Positions 22,892 to 33,225 of a stretch of DNA of 64,000 nucleotides are shown here, piece after piece (the stretch's first letter is position 1; each line of letters starts with the position of its first letter). Origin of the DNA: Owenia fusiformis (Eukaryota; Annelida; Polychaeta; Sabellida; Oweniidae). The position numbers and the translations under genes were made by a program. The stretch lies in assembly GCA_903813345.2 (NCBI GenBank), contig CAIIXF020000003.1, positions 6,163,815 through 6,227,814 of the forward strand, in the 5' to 3' direction. Under the pieces are notes generated by a model, which saw only the letters and a list, made by a program, of their open reading frames with translations, ran no database searches and was not told the origin of the DNA.

Positions 22892-25800
22892 TGAGACTGA
22901 ACATTATAAATCAAGAAGGAGACAAGCGAGTGGAGGTTTACAAGAACCAAGCATGGCTGCCAGTCTGTTCTAATACATGGGGAACAGAGCACAGCCAAGC
23001 AATATGTACATATCTGGGACAAGGGTAAGATGCTATTAATATGTGATTGCGTGTTGATACCTGTATATGAGTTGAAATTCTGAAAGATCATGGATTTAAT
23101 ATTTAAATTGAATGCATGCCGATAAAATTTCATATTCATTTCCAAGTATGAATTATGTATTAGCTGATGAAATCTTCAATTATGATGTCATAACTGATTG
23201 TTATATTGTCATTGAACGTGGAATTTAATGAAATAATAATATCCTATTAATTTTAAATATTAAAAGACTACAATATAACCCAAAGTTGCCTCACAGAATC
23301 TTTTTGAAGACCTTAAAACATTGTTATTTGACTAATGTTGACAATGGAACATCATCACATATATCAATATGAGTAGCATCAACCCATTTTCATAATTTAA
23401 CATCATCACATATATCAATATGAGTAGCATCAACCCATTGTCATCACCTTTTTAGTAATGCTGCGTCTACGACTGGTTCCTTCTACACAACTTCAAAGTT
23501 CATCCAGATATCTTCAAGTTCTGACTCAACAGAGCTGATTGCTAAGTTTAAAGTAGCAGATACTTGTCCTGATGACCAGGTTGTTCATCTTAGTTGCGCT
23601 AAGGCACATTGTGGAGTCTCTGAGAAGAGTAACCCATTGGTGCCTCTTATAATTGGGGGTGGATATGCAAAGCCAGGTACCTGTCACTTTCAAATACTGA
23701 ACATTTTAAATACTGCATATATTACGAGTTTTATACTTAAGAATGTACTAGTGTCAAGGATTAAATAATGAGGCTCTTTTACTAACTTTTTTGTTTTTAC
23801 AACATTTATGTTTTGTTAGTTCTGATTTAAATGTAGATATCCTCATCAACTGAAGTGTTGGGTGAAATCTCTGCATAATGTCCATATAATTTGTATAATG
23901 TGAGGTTTATGTTTTTAGGAAGGTGGCCTTGGCAATTGTCATTAAGTTATTACACCAGTACCAATTACTTTTGCGGTGCAGTCCTCATAGATAAACAGTG
24001 GGCCTTAACTGCGGGGCATTGTATTAGAGCCATGTGAGTAGCATCTTGTTTTACCATAGTATATTGTATTATTCTCCTTACTTTATTCTAATTGAACTTT
24101 GAATCACTAGTGAATCTTGACAACTATCACTGATCTTTTGAAAAATAATATAATCAAAATGGTTGAAGGAAACATGGTCAATCGTATACACACCCCTTGA
24201 AATTTTATCTGGATTTGACATAACTATCTTATATGTTTTAGGGAAACATACTCGTTTGGTAAAGTGCGAACTATGATTCACACTGGACAGACTGTGAGAG
24301 GTCAATACGAGCAGGTGCTCTACATCAGTGATTATTGGCATCACCCTGACCTTTACCTTGCCTCATTCGCACCACCAGAACATGACTTGACCCTCATTAG
24401 ATTTACAAGGCCAGTTACATACACGGAGCGAACATATCCCATATGTTTACCTGAACTTGAGCAACAGTTTGCATCTAGTCTGGAATGTTATACAACTGGA
24501 TTTGGCTACAAGAAACCAGCTGGTGAGGACTTTAAAAACAACAAATTTTAAATTATATATATGGGACTTTTAGCAAGAAACTTGGATAGGAAGGTGACTT
24601 TTAATGGTGATCGAAATAATAAAAGAAGGGGATTGTGTATTAAAATAGAGAGGTACTTTCATAGGGGAGAATTACTACTAAAAGGAAGGGAGAGGCACAA
24701 TTCAGTGGGAGAACTGCTATTAAAGTGGGATGTGCTAAGTGATAGCTTTAACAGAGAGGAGTCTTACCAAACAGAAATTATAAAGGGGAGGGGTACTATG
24801 AAAGGGAATTGATACCATTAAAGGGGATCAGTGCTATTAAAGAGGTACTATTAACAGGAAGATGAAACCGTTAAAAGGGGAGGTAACATTAAAGAAAAAT
24901 GATAACATTAGAGTGGGGTTATTAAAAGGGAGAGGTACTTTTAGAGGGAAATGATACCATTAAAGGGAAATGTACTTTAAGAGGGAAATGATACCATTAA
25001 AGGGAAGTGGGGCTATCAAAAGGGAGAGGGGAGACATACTATCAAAGGGACATGAAACTGTTAGACGGGAAGTGATAAAATTAAAGGGAAGAGAGACAAA
25101 TAACTGGGAGAAGTTCTAATAAAGGGCCAGTAACTTTTAAATGGGAGGAGCACTATTAAAGAGAGAGTTGGTATTAATAGAGGGGTTCTTATTAAGAGAG
25201 AGGTTTAAGATAAATATTGTGAGTCAGATTTTGAAAACCAGATCATAGGGCACTTTTTATTAAATGAGTCCTCTTTTAGGCTCAAATGAAAAAAATAATT
25301 ATATTATATTATATCATATTACATTATATTGTATTATATTATTATACGAGGGTTGTCCCAGAAGTAATGCACTATATGCTCTAGCTTTATCAATAATTGA
25401 TATTTTTCCATGAAATCTTCAGTAAATGTTCCTTAGAGACATTTTGATTATTCTACAAATTTTCATGTTGACTGATAAAACTATATTAATGTTATAATAA
25501 AATCAAGTTGGTGAGTTTGGGTAGGGCGGGGCAGGTTTTACAGTCACGTCAAAAGGAATAAAAAATTGAAAATATGAAATAATTAATCAACAAATACCAT
25601 TTTGTGTAGCTATAAGAAGTATGCTAAAAAATACATTCTAAGATACTAAATTACTATGAGCACATCATAGATTTAATGGATGTATATTGCACAGTGTCCC
25701 ATTTCACATTTTCTCAAAATATTGCCACTTGCATGCTATGTACTTTTGATGCCTGTCAGGTCAAACACTCTTGGCAATTTCTTCCACTGTGACTTGTGGA

Positions 25801-27919
25801 GTTTTTGCCTCCCATGTTTGGAGTTGTCATCCAGGGTCAAATCGTCTCTTTTAAATATCTTCTGCCACCCCATAATTGTAGTTCTATCTGGTATATACTC
25901 CTTATATACTTTCTTCATGGTAGCATTGTTTTGCGTGGCTGTGAGTCCAAGTGAAGTGTGAAATTAGGCCACCAAATGCAAGGCCTTCTGTTATCAGGTG
26001 AGATTTGCAGCCATTTTTGCAATTTCTCGACTGTGACTGTATTTGAATTCGTGACTATTGAAATGTGGTATTATGACATCACAGTGCTAAATGTCATTAT
26101 TTGTACTTGGTTAACATCATGCTGAATAAATTTAACAATATCCCAAACATTTTGATCATTTAAAGGAAAGAAATGTTAATAAAATAACACTTTAGATATT
26201 TTCATAATTAGACAAATTGGTACCTGCCCCGCCCACCCCTACCCCCATGTTGTTATAGCAACCATATTAAGACTTAATATTAATGTTTGATGCTGAAACT
26301 TCAGGATATAATAGATAAAACTTCAATTGTTATATACACAAAATATCAGCTGAATTGAAGAATATTAAAGAAAGTTAGAGCAAATAGTGCATTACTTCTG
26401 GGACAACCCTCGTATCACATTACATTTCAATATTATATTATTATATTATATAGTACTAATTACATCATATTATATTTTATTATGTTAGTCTATATTATAT
26501 TATATTGTAGGTCCTGCATCTAATGAACTATTGGAGATCAAGACCAATGTATGGACAGACAATGCATGTAGCAAAATCTACCGTGGTCTTGTAAATACTG
26601 ACTCTGTATTGTGTGTGGGGTATAGCTCTGGAATTATTGTACCATGTAATGTAAGTCTTAAATAGTTTAGTGGCATAACTACAAGCATACACTCGTAAAG
26701 AAATATTTTTAGCAAATGATTAATGAAACGCGGAAAAAAGCTTTGTCCCTTCTCCCATTAATTAAAGCAAATACTACTGTTTCCAATACATGTACTATGT
26801 ATACTATTTTAATATTTATTCATCCACACTCTTTGAGTGAGAAGTAATTCTTTGTTCCTCTCATGCCCTATGAAAATAATAAAATATTGTTGATCAATAT
26901 CAACAACAATAAACAACAGTCACAAAATGTATCACTTTCATACATGTACAGGTACATGTACCTGGCATTTATTACATATTGAAACTCTGTGTTGGGGAAC
27001 GCATTTAGATTTTATGAACATCTGATTTATTTAAGGAATAAAGACCGAGATTCTATGATTTATGGCGCAATAAATGACCAAAATATTTATTCTGTTCATT
27101 GTAAAAGACCGAAATCGGTTAGCGATTGAGGTCTTTGGTAATGGGCAGAATAAAATTTGAGGTCATATATTTGCCATAAATCATAGAATCGAGGTCTTTG
27201 AGTTTCGAGTTTCTTCCGATTTGATTATTTTCAATCTGAAAAAATCTGCTTTGGACATTCTATTTACCGGATTTCAGCCTCGCTAAATAGTTTGCAAAAA
27301 TATCAATAATGAAACTGACGTCACATTTTTGAGCTGGTTGGTGTTTTTTGGTCTATATTGAAATTTACAGGTCATACATACCCCAATATAGACCAATAAA
27401 TCAATTGTTCTTGTTATTGTGACATCACATATCATGTTCGAATTCTCCATATTGAGCTTACGGAAGCCCTATTTAAAGAACATGCAAGCAAATTATGGAA
27501 ATTACAATAAAATTATTAGGCTACCATGATTTTCAGATTAAAATGTAAACATACAAAACTTGGCCTATTTTCAGTAACATTTCCTCCATTCCATGTACAT
27601 TGAAACCTATGTATCTGAACACCTCGCTAATCTGAACACCTCGCTAATCTGAACACTTTTGGCCGGTCCCAGTGGCATTCGGATTAGACAGGTTTTGCTG
27701 TATTCAAAAATAAAAACCTGTTTCATGTTTCAGGGTGACAGTGGGGGCCCTCTAGTGTGCAGATCCAGTACTAATCCTAATAAATGGACATTGGCAGGAG
27801 TCACCAGTTTCAGTCCTGTACGTTGTGTCAACGAGAACAGCTCTCCAGCAGGCTTTGTTAAAGTGGCTAGTTATATACCATGGATAACACAAACTATGAA
27901 AGAAAATCCTCCAAGTTAA
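22892..27919 (+). CDS. SRCR-trypsin serine protease cassette 2 (no own 5' exons seen)
   Basis: Exons 22892-23024 and 23456-23676 (SRCR), 23919-24033, 24242-24522, 26511-26650 and 27734-27919 (protease, TAA stop); 358 codons in one frame from the first complete codon. The first acceptor is phase 1, the same as SRCR exon 1 of cassette 1, so it can join the LDLa exons directly. Catalytic His in T-A-G-H-C, Asp in E-H-D-L-T-L-I-R, Ser in G-D-S-G-G-P. The N-terminus of the mature enzyme would be I-I-G-G after Leu. Position 189 is Val, so substrate choice should differ from cassette 1. No LDLa or signal-peptide exon lies between 20430 and 22892, so this is either an alternative 3' end of the same gene or a headless duplicate. 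AATAAA at 28573. Confidence 0.85.
23347..23445 (+). repeat. 52-bp direct repeat beside an SRCR acceptor
   Basis: AACATCATCACATATATCAA followed by TATGAGTAGCATCAACCCATT occurs twice in a row, the second copy ending a few bases before the acceptor at 23455. Confidence 0.85.
24560..25345. repeat. Degenerate purine-rich repeats followed by TATTA-rich tract
   Basis: About 24560-25240 is an irregular array of short units like ATTAAAGGGGAGAGG and GATACCATTAAAGGG. About 25290-25345 is a (TATTA)n tract that resumes at 26420-26500, beyond the inserted mariner element. All lies in one intron of cassette 2. The 83-codon ORF here is incidental. Confidence 0.8.
25344..26414 (-). mobile_element. Decayed mariner transposon
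   Basis: TA + CGAGGGTTGTCCCAGAAGT at the left and the exact inverse at the right, with terminal repeats matching over 40 bp or more. Minus-strand frame 25918-25736 contains V-Y-K-E-Y, T-T-I-M-G-W-Q-K-I-F and D-L-T-L-D-D...G-R-Q-K, the pattern of the mariner transposase N-terminal helix-turn-helix domain. The catalytic part is broken or deleted (about 1.07 kb instead of ~1.3 kb). It sits inside a TATTA tract within a protease intron. Confidence 0.87.
27039..27440. mobile_element. Palindromic intronic MITE(s)
   Basis: AAAGACCGAGATTCTATGAT at 27040 is the near inverse of ATCATAGAATCGAGGTCTTT at about 27180. A second pair, TTGGTCTATATTG near 27350 and CAATATAGACCAA near 27383, lies within about 27305-27440. 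A single arm related to the first (AAAGACCTCGATTCTATGG) is at about 46000. Confidence 0.6.
27595..27702. mobile_element. Short pogo/Tigger-like MITE
   Basis: TACATTGAAACCTATG...GAACACC at the left and GGATTAGACAGGTTTTGCTG then TA at the right, plus an internal GAACACCTCGCTAATCT duplication. Located 30 bp before the Ser exon of cassette 2. Confidence 0.65.
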
Positions 27920-28765
27920 CTCAGGACTGTAAAGTTATGTAGCAGAATACTACATTAGTTGTACTTAAAGGGGCAACCAAGAATAGAGTGTCAGTGTAAA
28001 ATATTGGAAGCTTTCTTTTCAAAAATTATGTCAATGTACCCTTTTAATTATCATACAGCTATTATCTGAAAAAAGTTACTTGAAAGATATTGATGTTTTA
28101 AACTGCAGAAATGTTCAATGTTTTCAAGTTCACTTAAATAGCAAAATGTGAATGTCCAATTTTTCAAGATTTTTACCAGATAATTGAAGAATTCAAAGCA
28201 TTATCATGAATTCAGAGCTTTTGGACCTTTTAGAAAAATAAGCATGACATGGAATGTAGTAAGCAAAATAAATTGTAGAATTGTCACAATTTTCCATCGA
28301 CTCATCTCTAGTTTTTGTTACCCCTTTAATTATGATAAAGATATATTTCTTATTTGATATTGTAAACATAAACAGTGTTCATCATGGTTTGGTGCGTTAT
28401 CTCATTGTCTTTTATTTTGTGGCTTCAAATCCAAGCAGATCTACCTGTAGACATTTAGTAAACTTTAAGTCCCATATTTATTTATCTGGTAAAAATTCAG
28501 TTGGTAACAAAACATTTACCGCAAAACAATTGTAAGTTGGTCCCACTAAAGGTGCTCTACTTATAGAAGTTCAATAAACATAAATTCATTTTGTCATGGG
28601 ATTGCAAAGTGTTGATCTTAAAAAGGTGTTCCACTTTAAGGTTTTATTGAATAAGTGAATTGTGTGTGTGTTGATTTAAACTCAAAGTTGATGAAACATA
28701 CAGAAACATCAATGAACCAATCCTTCGGGGAGTATGCAGGTTAAAAACTGTAAATCAAGTTAAAT
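27920..28765. other. 3' untranslated/flanking region of the protease gene
   Basis: AT-rich; AATAAA at 28267 and 28573 are possible polyadenylation signals. No other gene seen. Confidence 0.5.
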
Positions 28766-30374
28766 CCCAGCCTTTCAGTAGGTTCGCTTTAGGTGATATA
28801 TTTAACTAGGATTTCTAGGTTCGCTTTAGGTAGTTCCCCATATAAAAACTCCATTGGTAGGTTCGCTTTAGGTGATGTTCAAATATGCTAATTAGGTCTA
28901 GGTTTACTTTAGGTGATCACCTAAAGCGAACCTATAACTACCTATAACTACCTAAACTACCTAAAGCGAACCTAGGTAGGTTCGCTTTAGGTAATTATAG
29001 GTTCGCTCTAGGTAATTATAGGTTCACTTTAGGTGGTCACCTAAAGCGAACCTGAATCTAATTAGCATATTTGAACATCGCCTAAAGTGAACCTAAAACT
29101 ACCTAAAGCGAACCTACGTAGGTTCGCATTAGGTAAATACTTCCAAGGGCTGGGTTGGCTTTAGACCACCCAGCAGCTGGATGACTTGATTTGTTGATTT
29201 GAACTGTTTATATATTTCTCACACATTTTGATGCATATATTCTCACGCAAGTACATTTATTTACAATGATGGTCCTAAGCTGGCCTATGGAGGTAGCCGG
29301 GTGTCTGGACCCTACAAACTTGTGAACTGTATAGGCTATGTCAACTGTTTATTTATTTCTCACACATTTTGATGCTTAGTTTCTCACTCAGGTACATTTA
29401 TTTAAAATTCCTCCTATTTTATAATTGCATGCTTTTATAACACTTAACCTCTTGAATACCAGCCTCTAAAAAGGGTTTGAAACCAGAGTATTGTTTATTT
29501 TTTGCCAGTTTTTTTGATATTTACATCTAAAAACACAACAGTTGATGTTTGATTTCATAAGAATAGTAAACATAGACCCATTACATTCATTTTAAAACAT
29601 CATTTGTGAAGATTGGATAAAAATTGCCAAAGTTAGAGCAGTTTTAGTGAAAAATTCTGTGACAGATATATCCGTCATTCTGGGTATTCAAGAGGTTAAA
29701 ATAATATATTGATTGATCATTTGTACACTTACTTACATGTACTTTGTAAATGAGCACTGATGTGATGGTCATTTCAGCATATTTCCCCATTTTCCTGGCT
29801 ATTTCCAAATTTCCTGTCTAACTGATTTTAGTTTGAATATTATACCCACAATGCATTGATACTTCCTGCTATCAGCGCCCCTAGTGGCTGTGACAGAACT
29901 TCTGTTTTGTAGGTTTGCTTTAGGTAGCTTTAGGTAGCTTTGGGTTCGAACCTAAAACTACCTACAAGTTTGAAGTGTTTTAGGTAGATTTAAGATTTTT
30001 AGGTTCGCTTTAGGTAACTCTTGAAGTATGACTATGTTTTTTAGGTTCGCTTTGGGTTCGAACCTATAACTACCTACAACTTTTCGATTTTTTTAAGTGT
30101 TTTAGGTAGTTTTAGGTAACTCTAGATAATTTCTAAGATTTTTTGGTTCGGTTTAGGTAAATCCTGAAAAAGTATAACATTTTTAGGTTCGCCTTAGGTT
30201 CGAACCTAAAACTACCTACAAGTTTCTGATTTTTTTAAAGTGCTTTAGGTAGTTTTAGGTTCAAACCTAAAGCGAACCTACATGAAGTAGGTTCGTTTAG
30301 GTAGCCATCAAATTGTGGGATTCACTTTTAGGTTCGCTTTAGGTTCGAACCTACATCACCTACTGAAAGGCTGG
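28766..30374. mobile_element. DNA element with ~25 AGGTTCGCTTTAGGT motifs
   Basis: Perfect inverted ends: ATCCCAGCCTTTCAGTAGGT at the left, its reverse complement at the right (ending about 30374). The outer parts (28780-29140 and 29910-30365) hold about 25 exact or near copies of AGGTTCGCTTTAGGT in both orientations, often back to back. The middle carries the TTAA-flanked MITE at 29444-29699 and otherwise no ORF. Target duplication not clear. The repeated motif probably served as a transposase binding site (inference). Confidence 0.75.
29444..29699. mobile_element. TTAA-flanked piggyBac-type MITE, copy B (nested)
   Basis: TTAA + CCTCTTGAATACC at the left and GGTATTCAAGAGG + TTAA at the right: perfect 13-bp inverted termini and exact TTAA duplication. 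Inverted relative to the copy at 5974-6269. Inserted inside the AGGTTCGCTTTAGGT element. Confidence 0.9.
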
Positions 30375-30379
30375 GATTG

Positions 30380-31530
30380 AAATGCTTTGTATCATAGTGA
30401 TCAAGATATGAAAGGAAAATATAACCACCTGTGCTGCACCTCCCCCCTCAATGGCACAACCAATACATCATAGAGTAGCAATGTATTTTGCATCATCGCT
30501 CTGTACTTTCAAAGAAGCTTGTTAAAGGATTTTCTTTTGACATGTCCTCAATTTAATAGAGAGTAAAATGAAAAACAATAGTCTGGCCACTGGGTAATTT
30601 TCCCAATAAATCCTGTGAAACAGCCAATTAGCCTGGAAACATATAATCAGATCATTGCAGTGGATCTAGAATTCATTCTTTTAAAAAGGTATAGAATGAA
30701 ATAGCATGACTGGGTATATACATGTACAGTATATTATACTGATATCATGGGCTTTCAATCTATTGAATGTAACATGTATTCATTTCTACATTTATACCTG
30801 AAATAAATGGAGGCAGGTCCTCTTAGTCTTTCTTAAAACATGTTGTTTCTTTCTTTTACTGTAATAGATGACTAAGTTACTGTATAAGTGGTATTAATAG
30901 TCCGAGTGGTTAATTTGCTGAATGGTCAAATTTTATCATTTTCCTAATTTTAATTTTCCTAGTGACAAAAAACTTCCCATTGGATAACATTATGAAGATA
31001 ATATTTATGACATTTAATTTTCCGAACTTTGCAGAAATTACGTAATAGGCAAATTAAATGATTATGCCACTTATTACCACTTATACAGTATCTTATTTTA
31101 GTCAAAACTCTATGTAAATCCAAATCTGAGCCCCATCTATATGTAATCCCTCTCTGGTATTTATAGGCTACATGTAACAAAACTTGTCCTGGTCCTACAT
31201 GTAAATGACCACAGTCACTGTGACCTTGAATTAATGATGAGGCATTGTAGTGCCATGGGCCCCCAGGTGATTATAATCCCAAGATCACAAGACTCATATG
31301 TTAATTCGTTAATCCATGGGCTTTCAACTAGAAGGGTAGGCAACTTCCCATACCTCATACATATTATTTCCTTTGGGTTTATAACCCTGGGTTTATAATC
31401 CAAGATCACAAGACTCAGGTGATTGAGGTCCAGAAATACTGTATGTTATTGTTATATCCCAGGCTTTGAATGTAAATATATGGGAAAGGCAACAAAAAAT
31501 AGAATGATAGACCTATAAAGTAATAGTTGA
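30380..31530. other. Intergenic DNA before CTCF
   Basis: No gene. AATCC(C)AAGATCACAAGACT occurs twice (about 31277 and 31397). The motif CATGGGCTTTCAA occurs at 30746 and 31315. Confidence 0.55.
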
Positions 31531-31534
31531 GAAG

Positions 31535-31552
31535 TTTTACACCGGTGTAAAA
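31535..31552. promoter_or_regulatory. 18-bp perfect palindrome upstream of CTCF
   Basis: TTTTACACCGGTGTAAAA, about 235 bp upstream of the presumed CTCF promoter. A candidate dimer-binding site; the factor is unknown. Confidence 0.4.
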
Positions 31553-31769
31553 GGGTAGGAGGTCCTATCAAATTATGGTCCTACTCTCCATTGATTTATA
31601 TGGTGACCTAAATACAACTCTTTCCCTCATTATCTTATACACAATCAGGGCCAGTAAGGGCCGTTAAGAAAGGGGACCATAATCCCTGGGGGACCATCAT
31701 TTCTTTCACACCGGGATGCCTTTCAAATCAATTTCAAATTTCCCGGGAATTTGGGTTGTGCTTGTGGTC

Positions 31770-31882
31770 TCCCACAATGCACTACGAAATTTTTATGTGC
31801 GCATGCGTAATTGAAAGCTTGCTGTTCGCCATCTTTTGGGTGTAATCCAACGCCCTCAAGTGTCCAAAAAAGGCAATTAAAT
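31770..31882 (+). promoter_or_regulatory. CTCF promoter and non-coding first exon
   Basis: In order: TCCCACAATGCACTACG (31770, like the ZNF143/THAP11 site), TGCGCATGCG (31798, NRF1 core), GCCATCTT (31828, YY1 core), then a transcript-like stretch ending in a strong donor AAT/GTAAGTAT at 31882/31883. Clusters of such sites without TATA are typical of housekeeping promoters, and CTCF is ubiquitous. Transcript start and exon are inferred, not proven. Confidence 0.6.
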
Positions 31883-32256
31883 GTAAGTATATTTATTGTT
31901 TTCATAGTTATAACGTATTATGGACGTGGCTAACATACCAGGGCATTAGAAAATTATTATTTGGCTGTGCTTCATCGTCTATCTCGGGTAGATAACGATG
32001 ATTTTCGAGAGAACCCAAATTTTCTTCTTTGTTCAAAAAATTGTTTTGATCTCGCTTCGAGCAGTCAAATCCAAATATTTTGCTTCTACATCAATATCTG
32101 TCTCTGTTTCTAACTCAGTTTATAGATCGAAACGAATTGCGCAATATGTTATCTTATATACTATATATTCTTGCGTATATATTGTAAAATTGTTGTTTGA
32201 AATCGCCAACTAAAATGCCGACTTCTTTCTCGACATTTTGGAAGTGATCTCTGTTG

Positions 32257-32279
32257 CGGGCAGATGGCGCTATAAAAGG
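32257..32279 (+). promoter_or_regulatory. CTCF-like binding site abutting a TATA box
   Basis: CGGGCAGATGGCGC (32257-32270) matches 12 of 14 positions of the CTCF core consensus CCASYAGRKGGCRS and is directly followed by TATAAAAGG (32271). A shorter near-match, CTACTAGAGGCGCTG, follows at about 32280. They lie between the presumed first exon and the ATG exon of CTCF. Confidence 0.5.
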
Positions 32280-32427
32280 CTACTAGAGGCGCTGTAAATG
32301 TTCCTTTTCTTCATCTTGATTGTATTTTGTTGTATTTACTCATTTGTTTTAGCTTCACACGAGCTGTGGAGTGATTTGAGTGAGGGGAATGTCTGTTGAC
32401 CTACATTTACCAGACAGACAACCTGAT

Positions 32428-32438
32428 AAAATGGCGGC
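32428..32438 (+). promoter_or_regulatory. YY1-type site in CTCF intron 1
   Basis: AAAATGGCGGC is an exact match to the long YY1 consensus. About 150 bp downstream of the TATA box at 32271. Confidence 0.45.
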
Positions 32439-33225
32439 CATGATGCATAATTAATGTTCATGATGGATGTGAAATATTGTGCTGTACAATCAACACAATT
32501 GGTATCCTGTTCCTTTGTGGTTTTGATGCAGGAGTGAAACTTTCGTGATTGAAACAGCAAATGAAAATTAATTCATATGTATCGATACACGGTCAAATTG
32601 TGAATGTGATTGGATTTTTGCATTACACATATGAATGTTGTGCTGTGCACAATCAGTACATTTGATTTCCCCAGTTCTCATGCAGACATGCATTTGTATT
32701 GATGAAACATAATTGTTTTAAAGTTGAGTCAATGTGTATGGGACAGTCGGTAGCTCATCCTCCTAAGCAGGTGTCCAGAATCCATACCTACTTCTTCCCC
32801 CTGCTATAACCAATTTGGAAGCGCCCGATTAAACTGAATCATGTGATCTTATTATGGGCAATGACTTATACATGATTTCTGTCGCAGTGTTGCGACAGTC
32901 AATCACAGGGGGTAAAAAGAAAGAATATATTCTGGATTTTGAAGCCCTGTGATTGGAGGTTGTCGGTAGCTCAGTTTTCATGCAGAAGTGTATTTGTATT
33001 GCACTGACAAAACATCATTATCTAAAGTTGAATGAATTTGTTTGGTTGCATGTTCTCATCTTAGGTAACTCCAGATTGTGTTTACAATTCTGTTTGTTTT
33101 TCATGATCACTGTAATTATGTCATTGCCTTATGTGATAGTTTGAACATAATTCTCTCCATTTTTTATCACATGAGTAATGTGAAATCTGAAACAAAATCA
33201 TAAATTATATTTTTTTCTCTTCAGC

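Noticed and set aside
29930-30360. GGTTCGAACC words as tRNA T-arms or Pol III B boxes
   Set aside because: They arise from back-to-back AGGTTCG motifs in the transposon; no A box, no cloverleaf and no terminator pattern.
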